The notes under the pieces: generated by a model
The model's input: the letters and a program-made list of their open reading frames with translations, nothing else
What the model was told of the DNA's origin: nothing
Database searches by the model: none
In this document: piece by piece, positions 17,158-25,503 of the stretch
Layout: each line of letters opens with the position of its first letter
Position numbering within the stretch: the stretch's first letter is position 1
Translations under genes and position numbers: made by a program
Assembly: GCA_002347815.1 (NCBI GenBank)
Contig: DDXV01000012.1
Coordinates: 1-62,857 of the forward strand
Direction of reading: 5' to 3'
Origin: Syntrophaceae bacterium UBA2251
Lineage (GTDB): Bacteria; Desulfobacterota; Syntrophia; Syntrophales; UBA2251
DNA: 62,857 nt

Positions 17158-18129
17158 ATGACGGATGCATGCAAAATCATCGATGCCCTGTGCTACGTGC
17201 CCACGGAAGAGGTCGTCGTCGACCTCGTGGTGTCCCTGCCGCCGCAGATGGCCCGGTATCTGAAGGACATCTTCGGTCCGCGCGTCGCCCCGGCGATGGG
17301 CCTGACCGCCGAGGAGCTCTACCGGATGAAGGTCAGCCTGAGCGAAGGCGAGCTGCGCGAGGCCCTGACGCCCCGGATGAAAACCCTGTCCCCCCCGTTG
17401 GACGCCTTTGTCCGGCAGCTCGACGAGATGGGGGTGGAGAAGGCGGTCATCTTCAACCTGGACGAGGAGACGCCGAGCGGTCTGAAGGGTCTGCCCAACG
17501 ACTACTACGCGGACGTCGTCCGTCGGTACCCGGACCGCTTCATCGGCATGGCGGGGATCGACCCCCTGAAGGGCGTGGACGCCGTGCGCGAAATCCGGCG
17601 CAGCTACGATCTGGGGCTGCGCGGCATCGGGGTCCGTCCCTTCATGTTCGGTCTCCCGCCTCATCACGCCCAATTTTATCCCCTGTACGCGACCTGCGTG
17701 GAACTGGACATTCCGGTCTGGTTCCACATGGGCATCAACTACTCCACCCTGACCATGGAGGTGGAGCGGCCGATCTACCTCGACATCGTGGCGCAGGATT
17801 TTCCCGACCTCAAGATCATCGCCGGGCACGGCGGCTGGCCCTGGGTGCCGGAGATGATGGCCGTGGTGCGGCGCAACGCCAACGTCTATATCGACATCGC
17901 GTCGATCGAGCCCCGCTACCTGGGGATGCCCGGCTCGGGCTGGGAGACCCTGATGAACCTGGGCAACTCCATCCTGCAGGACCGGATCCTGTTCGGCTCA
18001 ACCTGGCTCTTCATGGGGCGGACGATCCGGCAGTTGGCCGACGGGGTGATGGACCTGCCGCTCAAGGAAACGGTGAAGCGCAAGTGGCTCTATGACAACG
18101 CCGCGCGCCTCTTCGGGCTGGCATCCTGA
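17158..18129 (+). CDS. Amidohydrolase-2 family metal-dependent hydrolase/decarboxylase
   Basis: A 323-residue TIM-barrel protein of the ACMSD/amidohydrolase-2 group. Evidence is the IGMAGIDPLKG strand, PVWFHMGIN with a metal-ligand His, IIAGHGGWPWVPEM with the next His, and a final LFGSTWLF/NAARLFGL region typical of the family. The usual N-terminal HxH is not obvious (residues IIDALCYVP), so the metal site may be altered. Members act as decarboxylases, hydratases or ring-opening hydrolases. The cluster setting suggests a step in carboxylic acid breakdown; substrate unknown. Confidence 0.8.
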   Translation: MTDACKIIDALCYVPTEEVVVDLVVSLPPQMARYLKDIFGPRVAPAMGLTAEELYRMKVSLSEGELREALTPRMKTLSPPLDAFVRQLDEMGVEKAVIFNLDEETPSGLKGLPNDYYADVVRRYPDRFIGMAGIDPLKGVDAVREIRRSYDLGLRGIGVRPFMFGLPPHHAQFYPLYATCVELDIPVWFHMGINYSTLTMEVERPIYLDIVAQDFPDLKIIAGHGGWPWVPEMMAVVRRNANVYIDIASIEPRYLGMPGSGWETLMNLGNSILQDRILFGSTWLFMGRTIRQLADGVMDLPLKETVKRKWLYDNAARLFGLAS

Positions 18130-18235
18130 GCCCGGATTTCCCGGGTTCGTCTGTTGCCGCGTCAGAATGTTCTTGACGGGCAAGGGCGACGATTGTAAGG
18201 GTTTTGCGCCCATTCTTTTCTCAAGGAGGAGGTCA

Positions 18236-19678
18236 ATGACCGTAAGCCGTAACTGGGAACCGCCGATTCGCCGGATGGAGCGATTGCTGAGGCTCAAGAG
18301 CTTCCCGATCGCATTCAAACTGCTCGAGGATAAGGCCGACCTGGCCGGCATTCCGTTCCTGAGACGGCTCGGCCATCGGTCGACGCTCTGCCAACTGCTC
18401 AATATCGTCCGCAGCTTCGACTGGACCGTTGGGGCCGACGAGAGCGATCTGATGGCGCCCATGTGCAGCTCCATCATCGGGCTGAACGACATCCCCGAGT
18501 TGATGCGGGACGGGACCTTCCGCAGCATCGTCTGGACCAAGACCAAAAAGGACGGCGAAAAATACGAAAACGCCATCCCCCGCATCCCGACAGGCCGTTA
18601 CGAAGCCGTCGTCATGGCCCCCCTGGTCTACAACCCCTTCGACCCGGACATCGTCCTCGTCTACGCAAACCCCGCCCAGATGATCCTCCTGATCAACGCG
18701 CTGCAATTCGAGGATTACGAGGTCATGCAGTTCTATTGCGTCGGCGAATCCTCCTGTTCCGACGCGATCGCCCGGTGTTACCTGACCCAAAAGCCCTCGC
18801 TGACGATCCCCTGTTACGGGGAGCGCCGATACGGCCATACGCAGGACGACGAGATCGTCATGGCTCTTCCCGCCTCCATGGTGGACAAGGCCGTGGCGGG
18901 GCTGGAGGTCCTCTACAAGCGGGGTGTCCGCTACCCGATCAGCTATGCCGGCGCGGAGAGCGACATATCGCCCACCTTCCCCGGCGCCTACCTGAATTCG
19001 CCGACCCTGGCGGCGGCGGCCCCTGAAAACAAGCGGCACCTGCTGCTCGGCGTCACGGGGGGCATCGCCACGGGCAAGACAACCGTATCCCGGATGCTGG
19101 AGGAGCTGGGGGCGCCGCTCATCGATTTCGACGTCCTGGCCAGAGACGTCGTCGAACCGGGGAAGCCCGCCTACGAGGACATCGTCGCGTTCTTTGGCAG
19201 GCAGGTTCTTGCCGAAGACGGCACCCTGAATCGCAAGCGGCTCGGGGAGATCGTCTTCTCGGATCTGGAGAAAAGAAAAAAGCTCGAAGGCTTCACCCAT
19301 CCCCGGATCGGGGAGGCGTTTCTTCGGCTGATCGGGGAACATACCCGGGAGCAGCCCGAAGCGGTGATCCAGGTGGCGGTGCCGCTGCTGATCGAACAGA
19401 ACATGAACCACCTCTTCGACAAGCTTGTGCTCGTCTATACGCCCGAGGAGATTCAGAGGCGGCGCCTGATCGATCGGGATGGGATCAGCCCGGACGCGGC
19501 CCAGGCGATGGTCGCCTCACAACTCTCCATTGAAGACAAGAAGGGATACGTGGATTTTATCATTGACAATACCGGAACGCCGGAGGAAACCCGGCGGCAG
19601 GTTCAGGAACTCTGGGAGACGCTGCTCGCGCTCCCGAGGGGAAATGCCGGACAGAAGGGAGGCACGGACGGAAAATGA
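18236..19678 (+). CDS. DUF169 domain fused to dephospho-CoA kinase
   Basis: A 480-residue two-domain protein. Residues about 1-255 are a DUF169 protein (LKSFPIAFKLLED, FYCVGESSCSDAIARCY, a Cys-rich family found in anaerobes). Residues about 268-480 are a complete CoaE kinase with P-loop GGIATGKT, LIDFDVLARDVV and the C-terminal DFIIDNTG. CoaE phosphorylates dephospho-CoA in the last step of CoA synthesis. ATG 18236 has AAGGAGGAGG upstream. The two frames are continuous with no stop between them. The fusion links CoA supply to a cluster full of CoA enzymes; a role for DUF169 in this is speculation. Confidence 0.88.
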   Translation: MTVSRNWEPPIRRMERLLRLKSFPIAFKLLEDKADLAGIPFLRRLGHRSTLCQLLNIVRSFDWTVGADESDLMAPMCSSIIGLNDIPELMRDGTFRSIVWTKTKKDGEKYENAIPRIPTGRYEAVVMAPLVYNPFDPDIVLVYANPAQMILLINALQFEDYEVMQFYCVGESSCSDAIARCYLTQKPSLTIPCYGERRYGHTQDDEIVMALPASMVDKAVAGLEVLYKRGVRYPISYAGAESDISPTFPGAYLNSPTLAAAAPENKRHLLLGVTGGIATGKTTVSRMLEELGAPLIDFDVLARDVVEPGKPAYEDIVAFFGRQVLAEDGTLNRKRLGEIVFSDLEKRKKLEGFTHPRIGEAFLRLIGEHTREQPEAVIQVAVPLLIEQNMNHLFDKLVLVYTPEEIQRRRLIDRDGISPDAAQAMVASQLSIEDKKGYVDFIIDNTGTPEETRRQVQELWETLLALPRGNAGQKGGTDGK

Positions 19679-20193
19679 CGGTCGTGTTCATGCGCAACAA
19701 AGTGGTGGAGGTCAAGCCCCGCGCGGACGGGGGGCTCGATGTTCACTGGCGGCTCAGCGACGATCTAATCGATCTGGAAATTGAAATGACGTTCGAAGTG
19801 CCGGATCTGGAGATCGTCGCCGCCGGTGCCCGGGTCAGACGATCCGTCTTCGCGGGCGGCATCGACGCCGGGGAGGCGATCCACAGGGTCGAGGGCGTTC
19901 GGGTGGGACCGGGTCTGAGAAAGATCGTGCGCGGACTTCTGGGCGGCGATCAGGGCAGCATCGAGCTGACGGAAGGGGTGCTCGAGTGCTGCAACGCGGT
20001 CATTCTGCATTTCACGCTGCCTGGCATCCAGCTGGGGGAGCAGTACAGGGACGCCCCGGAAGCCGAGCGGCTGGCCCTGTCGAAGGCGATGATCGAGGCC
20101 AACCCCAGATTGCTCCGGAGCTGCATCGCGTTCGCCGACGACAGCCCGATCGTCCAGGCCCTGAATCTGGCGCGCGAGGAGGCCGGACGATGA
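19675..20193 (+). CDS. DUF2889-like protein
   Basis: A 172-residue protein. The central segment IHRVEGVRVGPGLRKIV followed by a Leu-Gly-Gly-Asp turn and a hydrophobic helix matches the DUF2889 core. It begins inside the CoaE stop (ATGA) and overlaps the next gene by 4 nt, so translation is coupled. DUF2889 proteins occur in aromatic and acyl-CoA breakdown clusters but have no established activity. Confidence 0.65.
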   Translation: MTVVFMRNKVVEVKPRADGGLDVHWRLSDDLIDLEIEMTFEVPDLEIVAAGARVRRSVFAGGIDAGEAIHRVEGVRVGPGLRKIVRGLLGGDQGSIELTEGVLECCNAVILHFTLPGIQLGEQYRDAPEAERLALSKAMIEANPRLLRSCIAFADDSPIVQALNLAREEAGR

Positions 20194-20651
20194 TCACCTT
20201 CAGCCGCAGTCAACTCGTCGGAATGGAATTTCTAGATGAAGAGACGGTGCGCTTTCACGGCACCCAGGAAGATCATATTTACGCGATGGAGGTCGCGATG
20301 GACGTCCGGATCGCGGACGGCCGCATCCTCGCGATCCAGGGCTGGATGAAGCGCTACACGACGCCGGTCTGTCCCCGGGCCGTGGACAGGCTACAGGACG
20401 CTGTGGGCATTTCGCTCCGGGATCCGAGCTGGATGCCGCTCGTCATGCGCGAGATCGGGCGCAAGGGGTGCGAACATTTCGCCGAAATCATCTGCGAGTG
20501 CGGACGTTGCCTCGATCAGGCCCGGATGAGCCGGGACCTCGCCGCGGCGCTCAAAGCCGACCCGTCGGCCGATCTTGCCGGCCTGGCGAAGCAATGGACG
20601 GCCTCTCACCCGGAACGGCCGGGGGCGACCCTGACCGTGACGGCTGTGTGA
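20190..20651 (+). CDS. DUF2889-like protein, second copy
   Basis: A 153-residue relative of the preceding gene with the same core pattern: an N-terminal beta segment (FHGTQEDHIYAMEVAMDV), a CPRAVDRLQDAVGISL stretch and GRKGCEHFAEIICECG, which adds Cys residues missing from the first copy. The start overlaps the previous stop (ATGA). Two adjacent, diverged copies suggest a heterodimer. Function unknown. Confidence 0.65.
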   Translation: MITFSRSQLVGMEFLDEETVRFHGTQEDHIYAMEVAMDVRIADGRILAIQGWMKRYTTPVCPRAVDRLQDAVGISLRDPSWMPLVMREIGRKGCEHFAEIICECGRCLDQARMSRDLAAALKADPSADLAGLAKQWTASHPERPGATLTVTAV

Positions 20652-20661
20652 ACCGCCGGCC

Positions 20662-21288
20662 ATGATCATCGACCTTCACACGCATACGAGTCCCCGCTCG
20701 CCCTGCAGTCACATCGCACCCGAGGCGCTTGTCGCCGAGGCGAAACGTCTGGGCATCGACGGCCTCTGCCTGACGGAGCACCACGCTCTTTGGGATCCCT
20801 CGGAGCTTGCGGACCTGGCCGGCGCCGGCGGAATCGCCCTTTTTACGGCGAATGAAATCACCACGGATCAGGGGGACATCCTGGTCTTCGGATATCCGGA
20901 ACCGGTTCCCGGCGTGATCCCCATCCGGGAGCTGCACCGGGAGGTCGCCGCCGCGGGCGGCCTGATGATCGCGGCGCATCCGCTCCGGGGATTCAAGGTC
21001 TTCGGCATCGGCAGCCTCCAGTTGACCGCGCAGCAGGCGTCCAGGCGCAAGGTCTTTCAGTTCGTGGAGGGGGTTGAAGTCCTAAACGGACGACTCAACG
21101 AGACGGAAAACGGAATGGCTGCCCAGGTCGCCGAGCGGCTGGGCCTGATCGGCACGGCGGGGAGTGATGCCCACGACCTGAGTGAACTGGGGCGCGCGGC
21201 GACCGTCTTCGAGCGCGACATCGCCGGCGAGGCCGAACTCATCGCGGAACTCCGCGCCCGCCGCTTCACGCACGGCTCCGTGAGGTGA
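20662..21288 (+). CDS. PHP-domain phosphoesterase
   Basis: A 208-residue metal-dependent phosphoesterase of the PHP family. Metal-binding motifs are intact: DLHTHTSPRS, CLTEHHALWD, MIAAHPLRG and GTAGSDAHDL. Stand-alone PHP proteins hydrolyse phosphate esters, sometimes nucleotides or 3',5'-bisphosphates. It begins 10 nt after the DUF2889 gene and is the last gene before the second CoA-transferase pair. A role as a general phosphatase is inferred. Confidence 0.85.
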   Translation: MIIDLHTHTSPRSPCSHIAPEALVAEAKRLGIDGLCLTEHHALWDPSELADLAGAGGIALFTANEITTDQGDILVFGYPEPVPGVIPIRELHREVAAAGGLMIAAHPLRGFKVFGIGSLQLTAQQASRRKVFQFVEGVEVLNGRLNETENGMAAQVAERLGLIGTAGSDAHDLSELGRAATVFERDIAGEAELIAELRARRFTHGSVR

Positions 21289-21364
21289 TCGGACTTCATT
21301 CGCGACGTTTTCCACGGCCAGGTCGCGGGAAGGCCCGGGCGCTGAACATCGAGGGGGAAGAGAC

Positions 21365-22213
21365 ATGCGAGACAAACTCATGACGGCGGCCGAGGCGGCG
21401 CGGTGGGTGCAGGACGGGATGCACCTGGGTGTCGGGGCCGGGATGGACATGAACCCCATGCCCGTGATCCGGGAGATTGTCCGGAACGGGGTCCGGGGGC
21501 TCACCCTGACGCCGGTGCTGACGGGCGGCTACGTCGCGGACCTGCTGATCGGCGCGGGCTGCGTGGGGACGCTCCAGTTCCCCCAGGTCGTGCTCGACGA
21601 ATTCGGCCTGGCCCCGAACTTCCGCCGGTGGGCCGAGGCCGGCCGCCTCAATCTCCTGGAGACCATGTGACCGGCCCTGCTCCTGGGGCTCCAGGCTGGG
21701 GCCCACAACCTGCCGTTCATCCCGGTTCTCGGTTTTCTGGGGACGGACTACATGAAAATCCGCGACGACCTGAAGACCGTCAAGGATCCCTACTCGGGCG
21801 AGGATTATGTCGTCGTCCCGCCGATCGTCCCGGACGTGGCGGTCATCCACGGCCTCAGGGGCGATCGCTTCGGCGGCGTGACCGTCCTCGGCGCCCGGAA
21901 CGACCGCCTCCTGGCGACGGCGGCCCGAAAGACCATCGCCGTCGTCGAGGCGCTGGTGGCGCCCGACGAGGTGCTGCCGGGGCTTCAGGAGGTCTATGTG
22001 GCGCCGCTCCATATCGATGCCGTCGTCGTCGCCCCCGGCGGGGCGCATCCGACGGCGTGCCCCGGCCGCTACGAGGCGGACGCCGCCCACCTGGCGGCCT
22101 ACGTCGCCGCCGCGAAGGACGAGGCGGCCTTTCGCGCGTATCTCGACACCTATATCTTCGGTCCCGCCGACCATGACGCCTATCTCAAGGCGGTCGGATT
22201 CGCCCGGCCCTGA
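21365..22213 (+). CDS. CoA-transferase subunit A with in-frame UGA, candidate selenoprotein
   Basis: Reading through the TGA at 21668-21670 gives a 282-residue alpha subunit of normal architecture: an N-terminal TAAEAARWVQDGMHLGVGAG, then ETM-U-PALLLGLQAGAHNLPFIPV, GFLGTDYMKIRDDL, and a C-terminal HPTACPGRYEADAAHL. The frame is continuous on both sides. Codon 102 is UGA, followed by Pro-Ala-Leu-Leu; relatives, as I recall, often have Cys-Pro-Ala-Leu there, so Cys-to-Sec replacement fits. A stable hairpin starts 2 nt after the UGA. It is paired with the B subunit gene at 22283. The alternative is a nonsense mutation or a base error. Strong GGGGGAAG ribosome site. Confidence 0.7.
21668..21703 (+). 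promoter_or_regulatory. UGA codon and bacterial SECIS-like hairpin in the CoA-transferase A gene
   Basis: Directly after TGA (21668-21670) an outer stem pairs GGCCC (21673-21677) with GGGCC (21699-21703) and an inner stem pairs CCTGG (21682-21686) with CCAGG (21691-21695), leaving apical loop GGCT at 21687-21690. The loop begins with G and starts 17 nt after the UGA, which fits the bacterial SECIS rule as I know it. The GC-rich gene could form hairpins by chance, so evidence rests on the match of position, loop and codon. Confidence 0.65.
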
Positions 22214-22282
22214 GGGGCGCGGCCCGGGACGCAAGAACGGTCGCCGCCGCTGCGGCGGGGCCGGCCTGCCAAGGAGACCCGC

Positions 22283-23020
22283 ATGGAAGACAAACCGGTT
22301 CACCCCTATGAAAGGATGATCGGGGCCATCGCCCGTCTGCTCAACGACGGCGAGTTCGCCGCCACGGGGACCCTCTCCCCGATCCCGGCGGCGGGCTGCC
22401 TCCTCGCGCAGCACACCCACGCCCCGAACCTCCGGCCCATGATCTACGGCGATCCGGCCAACCGGATCTCGGAGGGGCTCCACGAATTCTTCGGGTTCGC
22501 CCAGAAGGGGGGCGTGGACGTCTTCTTCCTCTCGGGCATTCAGATCGATCAGCGGGGCAGCATCAACCTGTCCGTGATCGGCGATTACGGGAAACCCCGG
22601 TTGCGGCTTCCCGGCGGCGCGGGCTCGGCCATGCTCTACTCCCTGAGCCGCCGGACGATCCTCTTCACGATGACCCACACGAAGAAGCTCTTCGTGCCGA
22701 AGGTCGATTTCGTCAACGCCGCGGCCGGCGACGGCGACGTCCGCACCCCGTGGCGGCGCGGCGGCCTGTCCCACGTGGTCACGCCCCTGGGGGTCATGAA
22801 GTTCGACCGGGAGAAACAGCGCCTCGCGCTGGATTATGTCTTCACGGGGGGGACGGTCGCGCAGGTGGCGGACAATACGGGGTTCGACCTGGACGTGGCG
22901 GGCCGGGAGGTTCCGGTCGTCGACCCGCTGGACGGGGAATCCCTGCGGGTCCTGCGGGGACCGGTCCTCGACAAACTGCGGACGATCTATCCGCTCGTCT
23001 GCCGGATGGTCTGGGGGTAG
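22283..23020 (+). CDS. CoA-transferase subunit B, second copy
   Basis: A 245-residue beta subunit partnered with the UGA-containing A subunit. It shares the family order with the first B subunit (AAGCLLAQHTHAPNLRPMIYG, LSGIQIDQRGSINLS and a C-terminal VPVVDPLDGESL), but PMIYGDP replaces ILTEAG, so the Glu that may be catalytic in the other copy is not at the same position. AAGGAGA precedes the ATG. The 69-nt gap from the A gene contains no feature. This pair is diverged from the first pair and may use another acid. Confidence 0.85.
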   Translation: MEDKPVHPYERMIGAIARLLNDGEFAATGTLSPIPAAGCLLAQHTHAPNLRPMIYGDPANRISEGLHEFFGFAQKGGVDVFFLSGIQIDQRGSINLSVIGDYGKPRLRLPGGAGSAMLYSLSRRTILFTMTHTKKLFVPKVDFVNAAAGDGDVRTPWRRGGLSHVVTPLGVMKFDREKQRLALDYVFTGGTVAQVADNTGFDLDVAGREVPVVDPLDGESLRVLRGPVLDKLRTIYPLVCRMVWG

Positions 23021-23136
23021 ATTAACGGCACGGCGGGTCGTTCAGCGCTTCCCTTCGGCGCGTCCCGCAGCAACGACGTTCGACGCCGTCCGCCGGTCCG
23101 GCCGCGACGAGGAACAGGTTTGGGAAGCGGCGCCCC

Positions 23137-25284
23137 TCAGTCCTTCAGGACGAACAGGGCGTCGGCCACGACCGGTTTCGCGCCCGCGAGGATCACGGGG
23201 TTCAAGTCGATCTCCGCGATCTCCGGGTGGAGCAGGGCGATGAAGCCGAGCGTCTGCACGACGGCGGCGAGCGCCGTCCGGTCCGCCGCCGGCATCCCGC
23301 GAAACTCCGCCAGCAGGGCCTTCCCCCGGATGTCGTCCAGCATCTCCTCCGCGTCGGCGTCGCTCAGGGGCGCCAGCCGCAGCGTATTGTCCTTCAGGAC
23401 CTCCGTGAAAACGCCGCCCAGGCCGAACAGGATGCAGGGGTCGAACCCCGGAAAGCGGGTCATCCCGACCACCAGTTCCCGGCCGCCCGAGAGCATCTCC
23501 TGGACGAGGACGGGGACGTCGCGTCCGGCCGCTCGGCGGATCGCGGCGAAGGCGGCCCGCACGTCCGCGTCCGTTTTTACGTTGAGCGCGATCAGCCCCT
23601 GTCCGGATTTGTGCATGATCTCCCAGGCGCAGGCCTTGAGCGCGACCGGATAGCCGATGGCGGCGGAGGCGGCAGCGGCCTCGTCGGGGTCGGCGGCGAG
23701 TTTCTCCCGGGTGACGGGGATGCCGTAGAGCGCGAGCAGGCGCTTGGCCTGGGCCTCGTCGAGGGCCTTCTGTCCCCCGGCGACGGCGTCTTTGAGGATC
23801 CGCTCCGCCTCCGGGGACTTCGGCGGCGCGACCGGCGGCGTGAAGGGCCTGCGCTCCCGGATCTGCTTGTGCCGGAACAGGGAGAGCATTGCCCGGGCCG
23901 ACTTTTCCGGGGCGTCGAACACGGGGATGTTGTTGTCCTCGTAGGCTTCCGTGTAGTTGTCGCTCCGGTCCAGGAAGGAGCACAGGATCATCGGCATGTC
24001 GTATTTCCAGGGCAGGACCATCGCCGGTGTCAAGTCCTTGACGAACTGGGCAATAAACTCGTCCAGGGGCAGGTCGTTGAACAGCATCGACAGATGGGGA
24101 TAGACCTCCTTCATCCAGCCCGTCGTCATGGGGCCGTGGATCATCAGCCCATCGATTTCCCCGCTCTTGAGCAAGATCTCGGGGATCAGGACCGTCATCC
24201 GGTCCGTGTCCATGTTGAAGGTCAGATCGACGGGGTTCGCGCTGGAGGCGTGGGGCGGAATCAACGGCCGGATCTGGCTCTGGACCGCCTCGGAAAACGT
24301 GGGGATCGTAAGCCCCCCCTGATCGGCGATGTTCGACATGGCGGTGCCCGGCCCGCCGGAATGGGTGATGACGCCAATCCGGTTTCCCCGGAGCGGGGGC
24401 TGGGTGGCGGCCGTCCAGCCGTGGGCGTAGAGGTCCTCGATGGAATGGACGCGGATGATGCCGGCCTGCCTGAAAATCCCCTCGTACAGGAAGTCCGGTC
24501 CGGCCATGGCGCCCGTGTGGCTTCGGCTGGCCCGGGCCCCGGCGGCGGACCCGCTGACATATTGCGCGAAGATCGGCTTGTGCGGCGAGATCCTCCGGGC
24601 CGTCTCGACGAACCGCCGGCCGTCCCGGATCGCCTCGATGTACAGGATGATCGCCCGGCTCTGCTCGTCCTCGCCCAGGTATTCCAAGGCCTCGATCAGG
24701 TCGATGTTGGCCTCGTTGCCGGTGCTGATGGCCTTGCTCAGGCGGATGCCTTGTTTGCGCAGGTAGGACAGGGTCTGGGTGACGTAGGTCCCGCTCTGGG
24801 AGGCGAGCCCCAGCATTCCCGGGCGGCCGTCGAAGCGCATGACCGTCAGGTTGAGCGAGATCGCGGAATTGAGGATTCCCATGCAGTTGGGGCCGACGAA
24901 GCGGATCCCCCAGCGCGCGGCGGTCTCGTTGAGTTGCGCTTCCAGGCGCCTCCCGTCCGCGCCCACCTCCTTGAAGCCCGCCGTGCAGACGATGATCCGC
25001 TTCGTCCCGATCCGGCCGAACGCCTCCATCACGGGAAAGACCTGGGCCATCGGGACGACGATCAGGCCGAGGTCGGGCGTCTCGGGCAGTTCCTCCGGCG
25101 AGGCGTAGGCCTTGAGGCCGATGACGGTCTTCTCCGTGGGGTGGATGGGGTAGAGGGGCCCCTGGAAGCCGTCCTTCAGCGCGCTCAGGGCCTGCATCGT
25201 CCCCATCTTCATGGCATTGTTGCCCGCGCCGGCGATGGCGATCGATTTCGGATTCATCAGGGCGTGCAGGGGGTTCTCGGGCAT
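23137..25284 (-). CDS. ADP-forming acyl-CoA synthetase (alpha-beta fusion)
   Basis: A 715-residue acetyl-CoA synthetase (ADP-forming)-type enzyme with alpha and beta parts fused. The N-terminal CoA-binding domain has SIAIAGAGNNAMKMG; the phospho-His site is in RSHTGAMAG; the C-terminal ATP-grasp half follows from about residue 480 (KRLLALYGIPVTREK, PVALKACAWEI). It interconverts acyl-CoA, ADP and phosphate with acid, CoA and ATP, and can make ATP by substrate-level phosphorylation. ATG 25284 follows AAGGAGCG. It faces the plus-strand cluster and could release the final acid. Confidence 0.88.
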   Translation of the reverse strand: MPENPLHALMNPKSIAIAGAGNNAMKMGTMQALSALKDGFQGPLYPIHPTEKTVIGLKAYASPEELPETPDLGLIVVPMAQVFPVMEAFGRIGTKRIIVCTAGFKEVGADGRRLEAQLNETAARWGIRFVGPNCMGILNSAISLNLTVMRFDGRPGMLGLASQSGTYVTQTLSYLRKQGIRLSKAISTGNEANIDLIEALEYLGEDEQSRAIILYIEAIRDGRRFVETARRISPHKPIFAQYVSGSAAGARASRSHTGAMAGPDFLYEGIFRQAGIIRVHSIEDLYAHGWTAATQPPLRGNRIGVITHSGGPGTAMSNIADQGGLTIPTFSEAVQSQIRPLIPPHASSANPVDLTFNMDTDRMTVLIPEILLKSGEIDGLMIHGPMTTGWMKEVYPHLSMLFNDLPLDEFIAQFVKDLTPAMVLPWKYDMPMILCSFLDRSDNYTEAYEDNNIPVFDAPEKSARAMLSLFRHKQIRERRPFTPPVAPPKSPEAERILKDAVAGGQKALDEAQAKRLLALYGIPVTREKLAADPDEAAAASAAIGYPVALKACAWEIMHKSGQGLIALNVKTDADVRAAFAAIRRAAGRDVPVLVQEMLSGGRELVVGMTRFPGFDPCILFGLGGVFTEVLKDNTLRLAPLSDADAEEMLDDIRGKALLAEFRGMPAADRTALAAVVQTLGFIALLHPEIAEIDLNPVILAGAKPVVADALFVLKD

Positions 25285-25373
25285 GGCGTCGCTCCTTCCT
25301 CGACAGCGTTCGATCGTTTGCATGAAATGCTGCCGAACCATAGGTCAGGGCCGGCGTTCTGTCAAGCAGAAAA

Positions 25374-25383
25374 CGAGCGCTCG
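25374..25383. promoter_or_regulatory. Palindrome resembling a TetR-type operator
   Basis: CGAGCGCTCG is a perfect 10-bp palindrome within a run of GAGCG/CTCG repeats, about 90 bp before the acyl-CoA synthetase start and 120 bp before the divergent reductase gene. Palindromes of this type are used by TetR-family regulators, but no regulator gene is adjacent. Confidence 0.35.
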
Positions 25384-25503
25384 CTCGCAATAGAAGGGGC
25401 CCGTGGTCCCGCCGCCCTCGAAAGCGACCGTCGGGCGAAATTCAACTTTACAAAACAAGGGATTGTTGGGTAGAACAACCGCAGGGACAAGGAGCGAAAC
25501 GTC

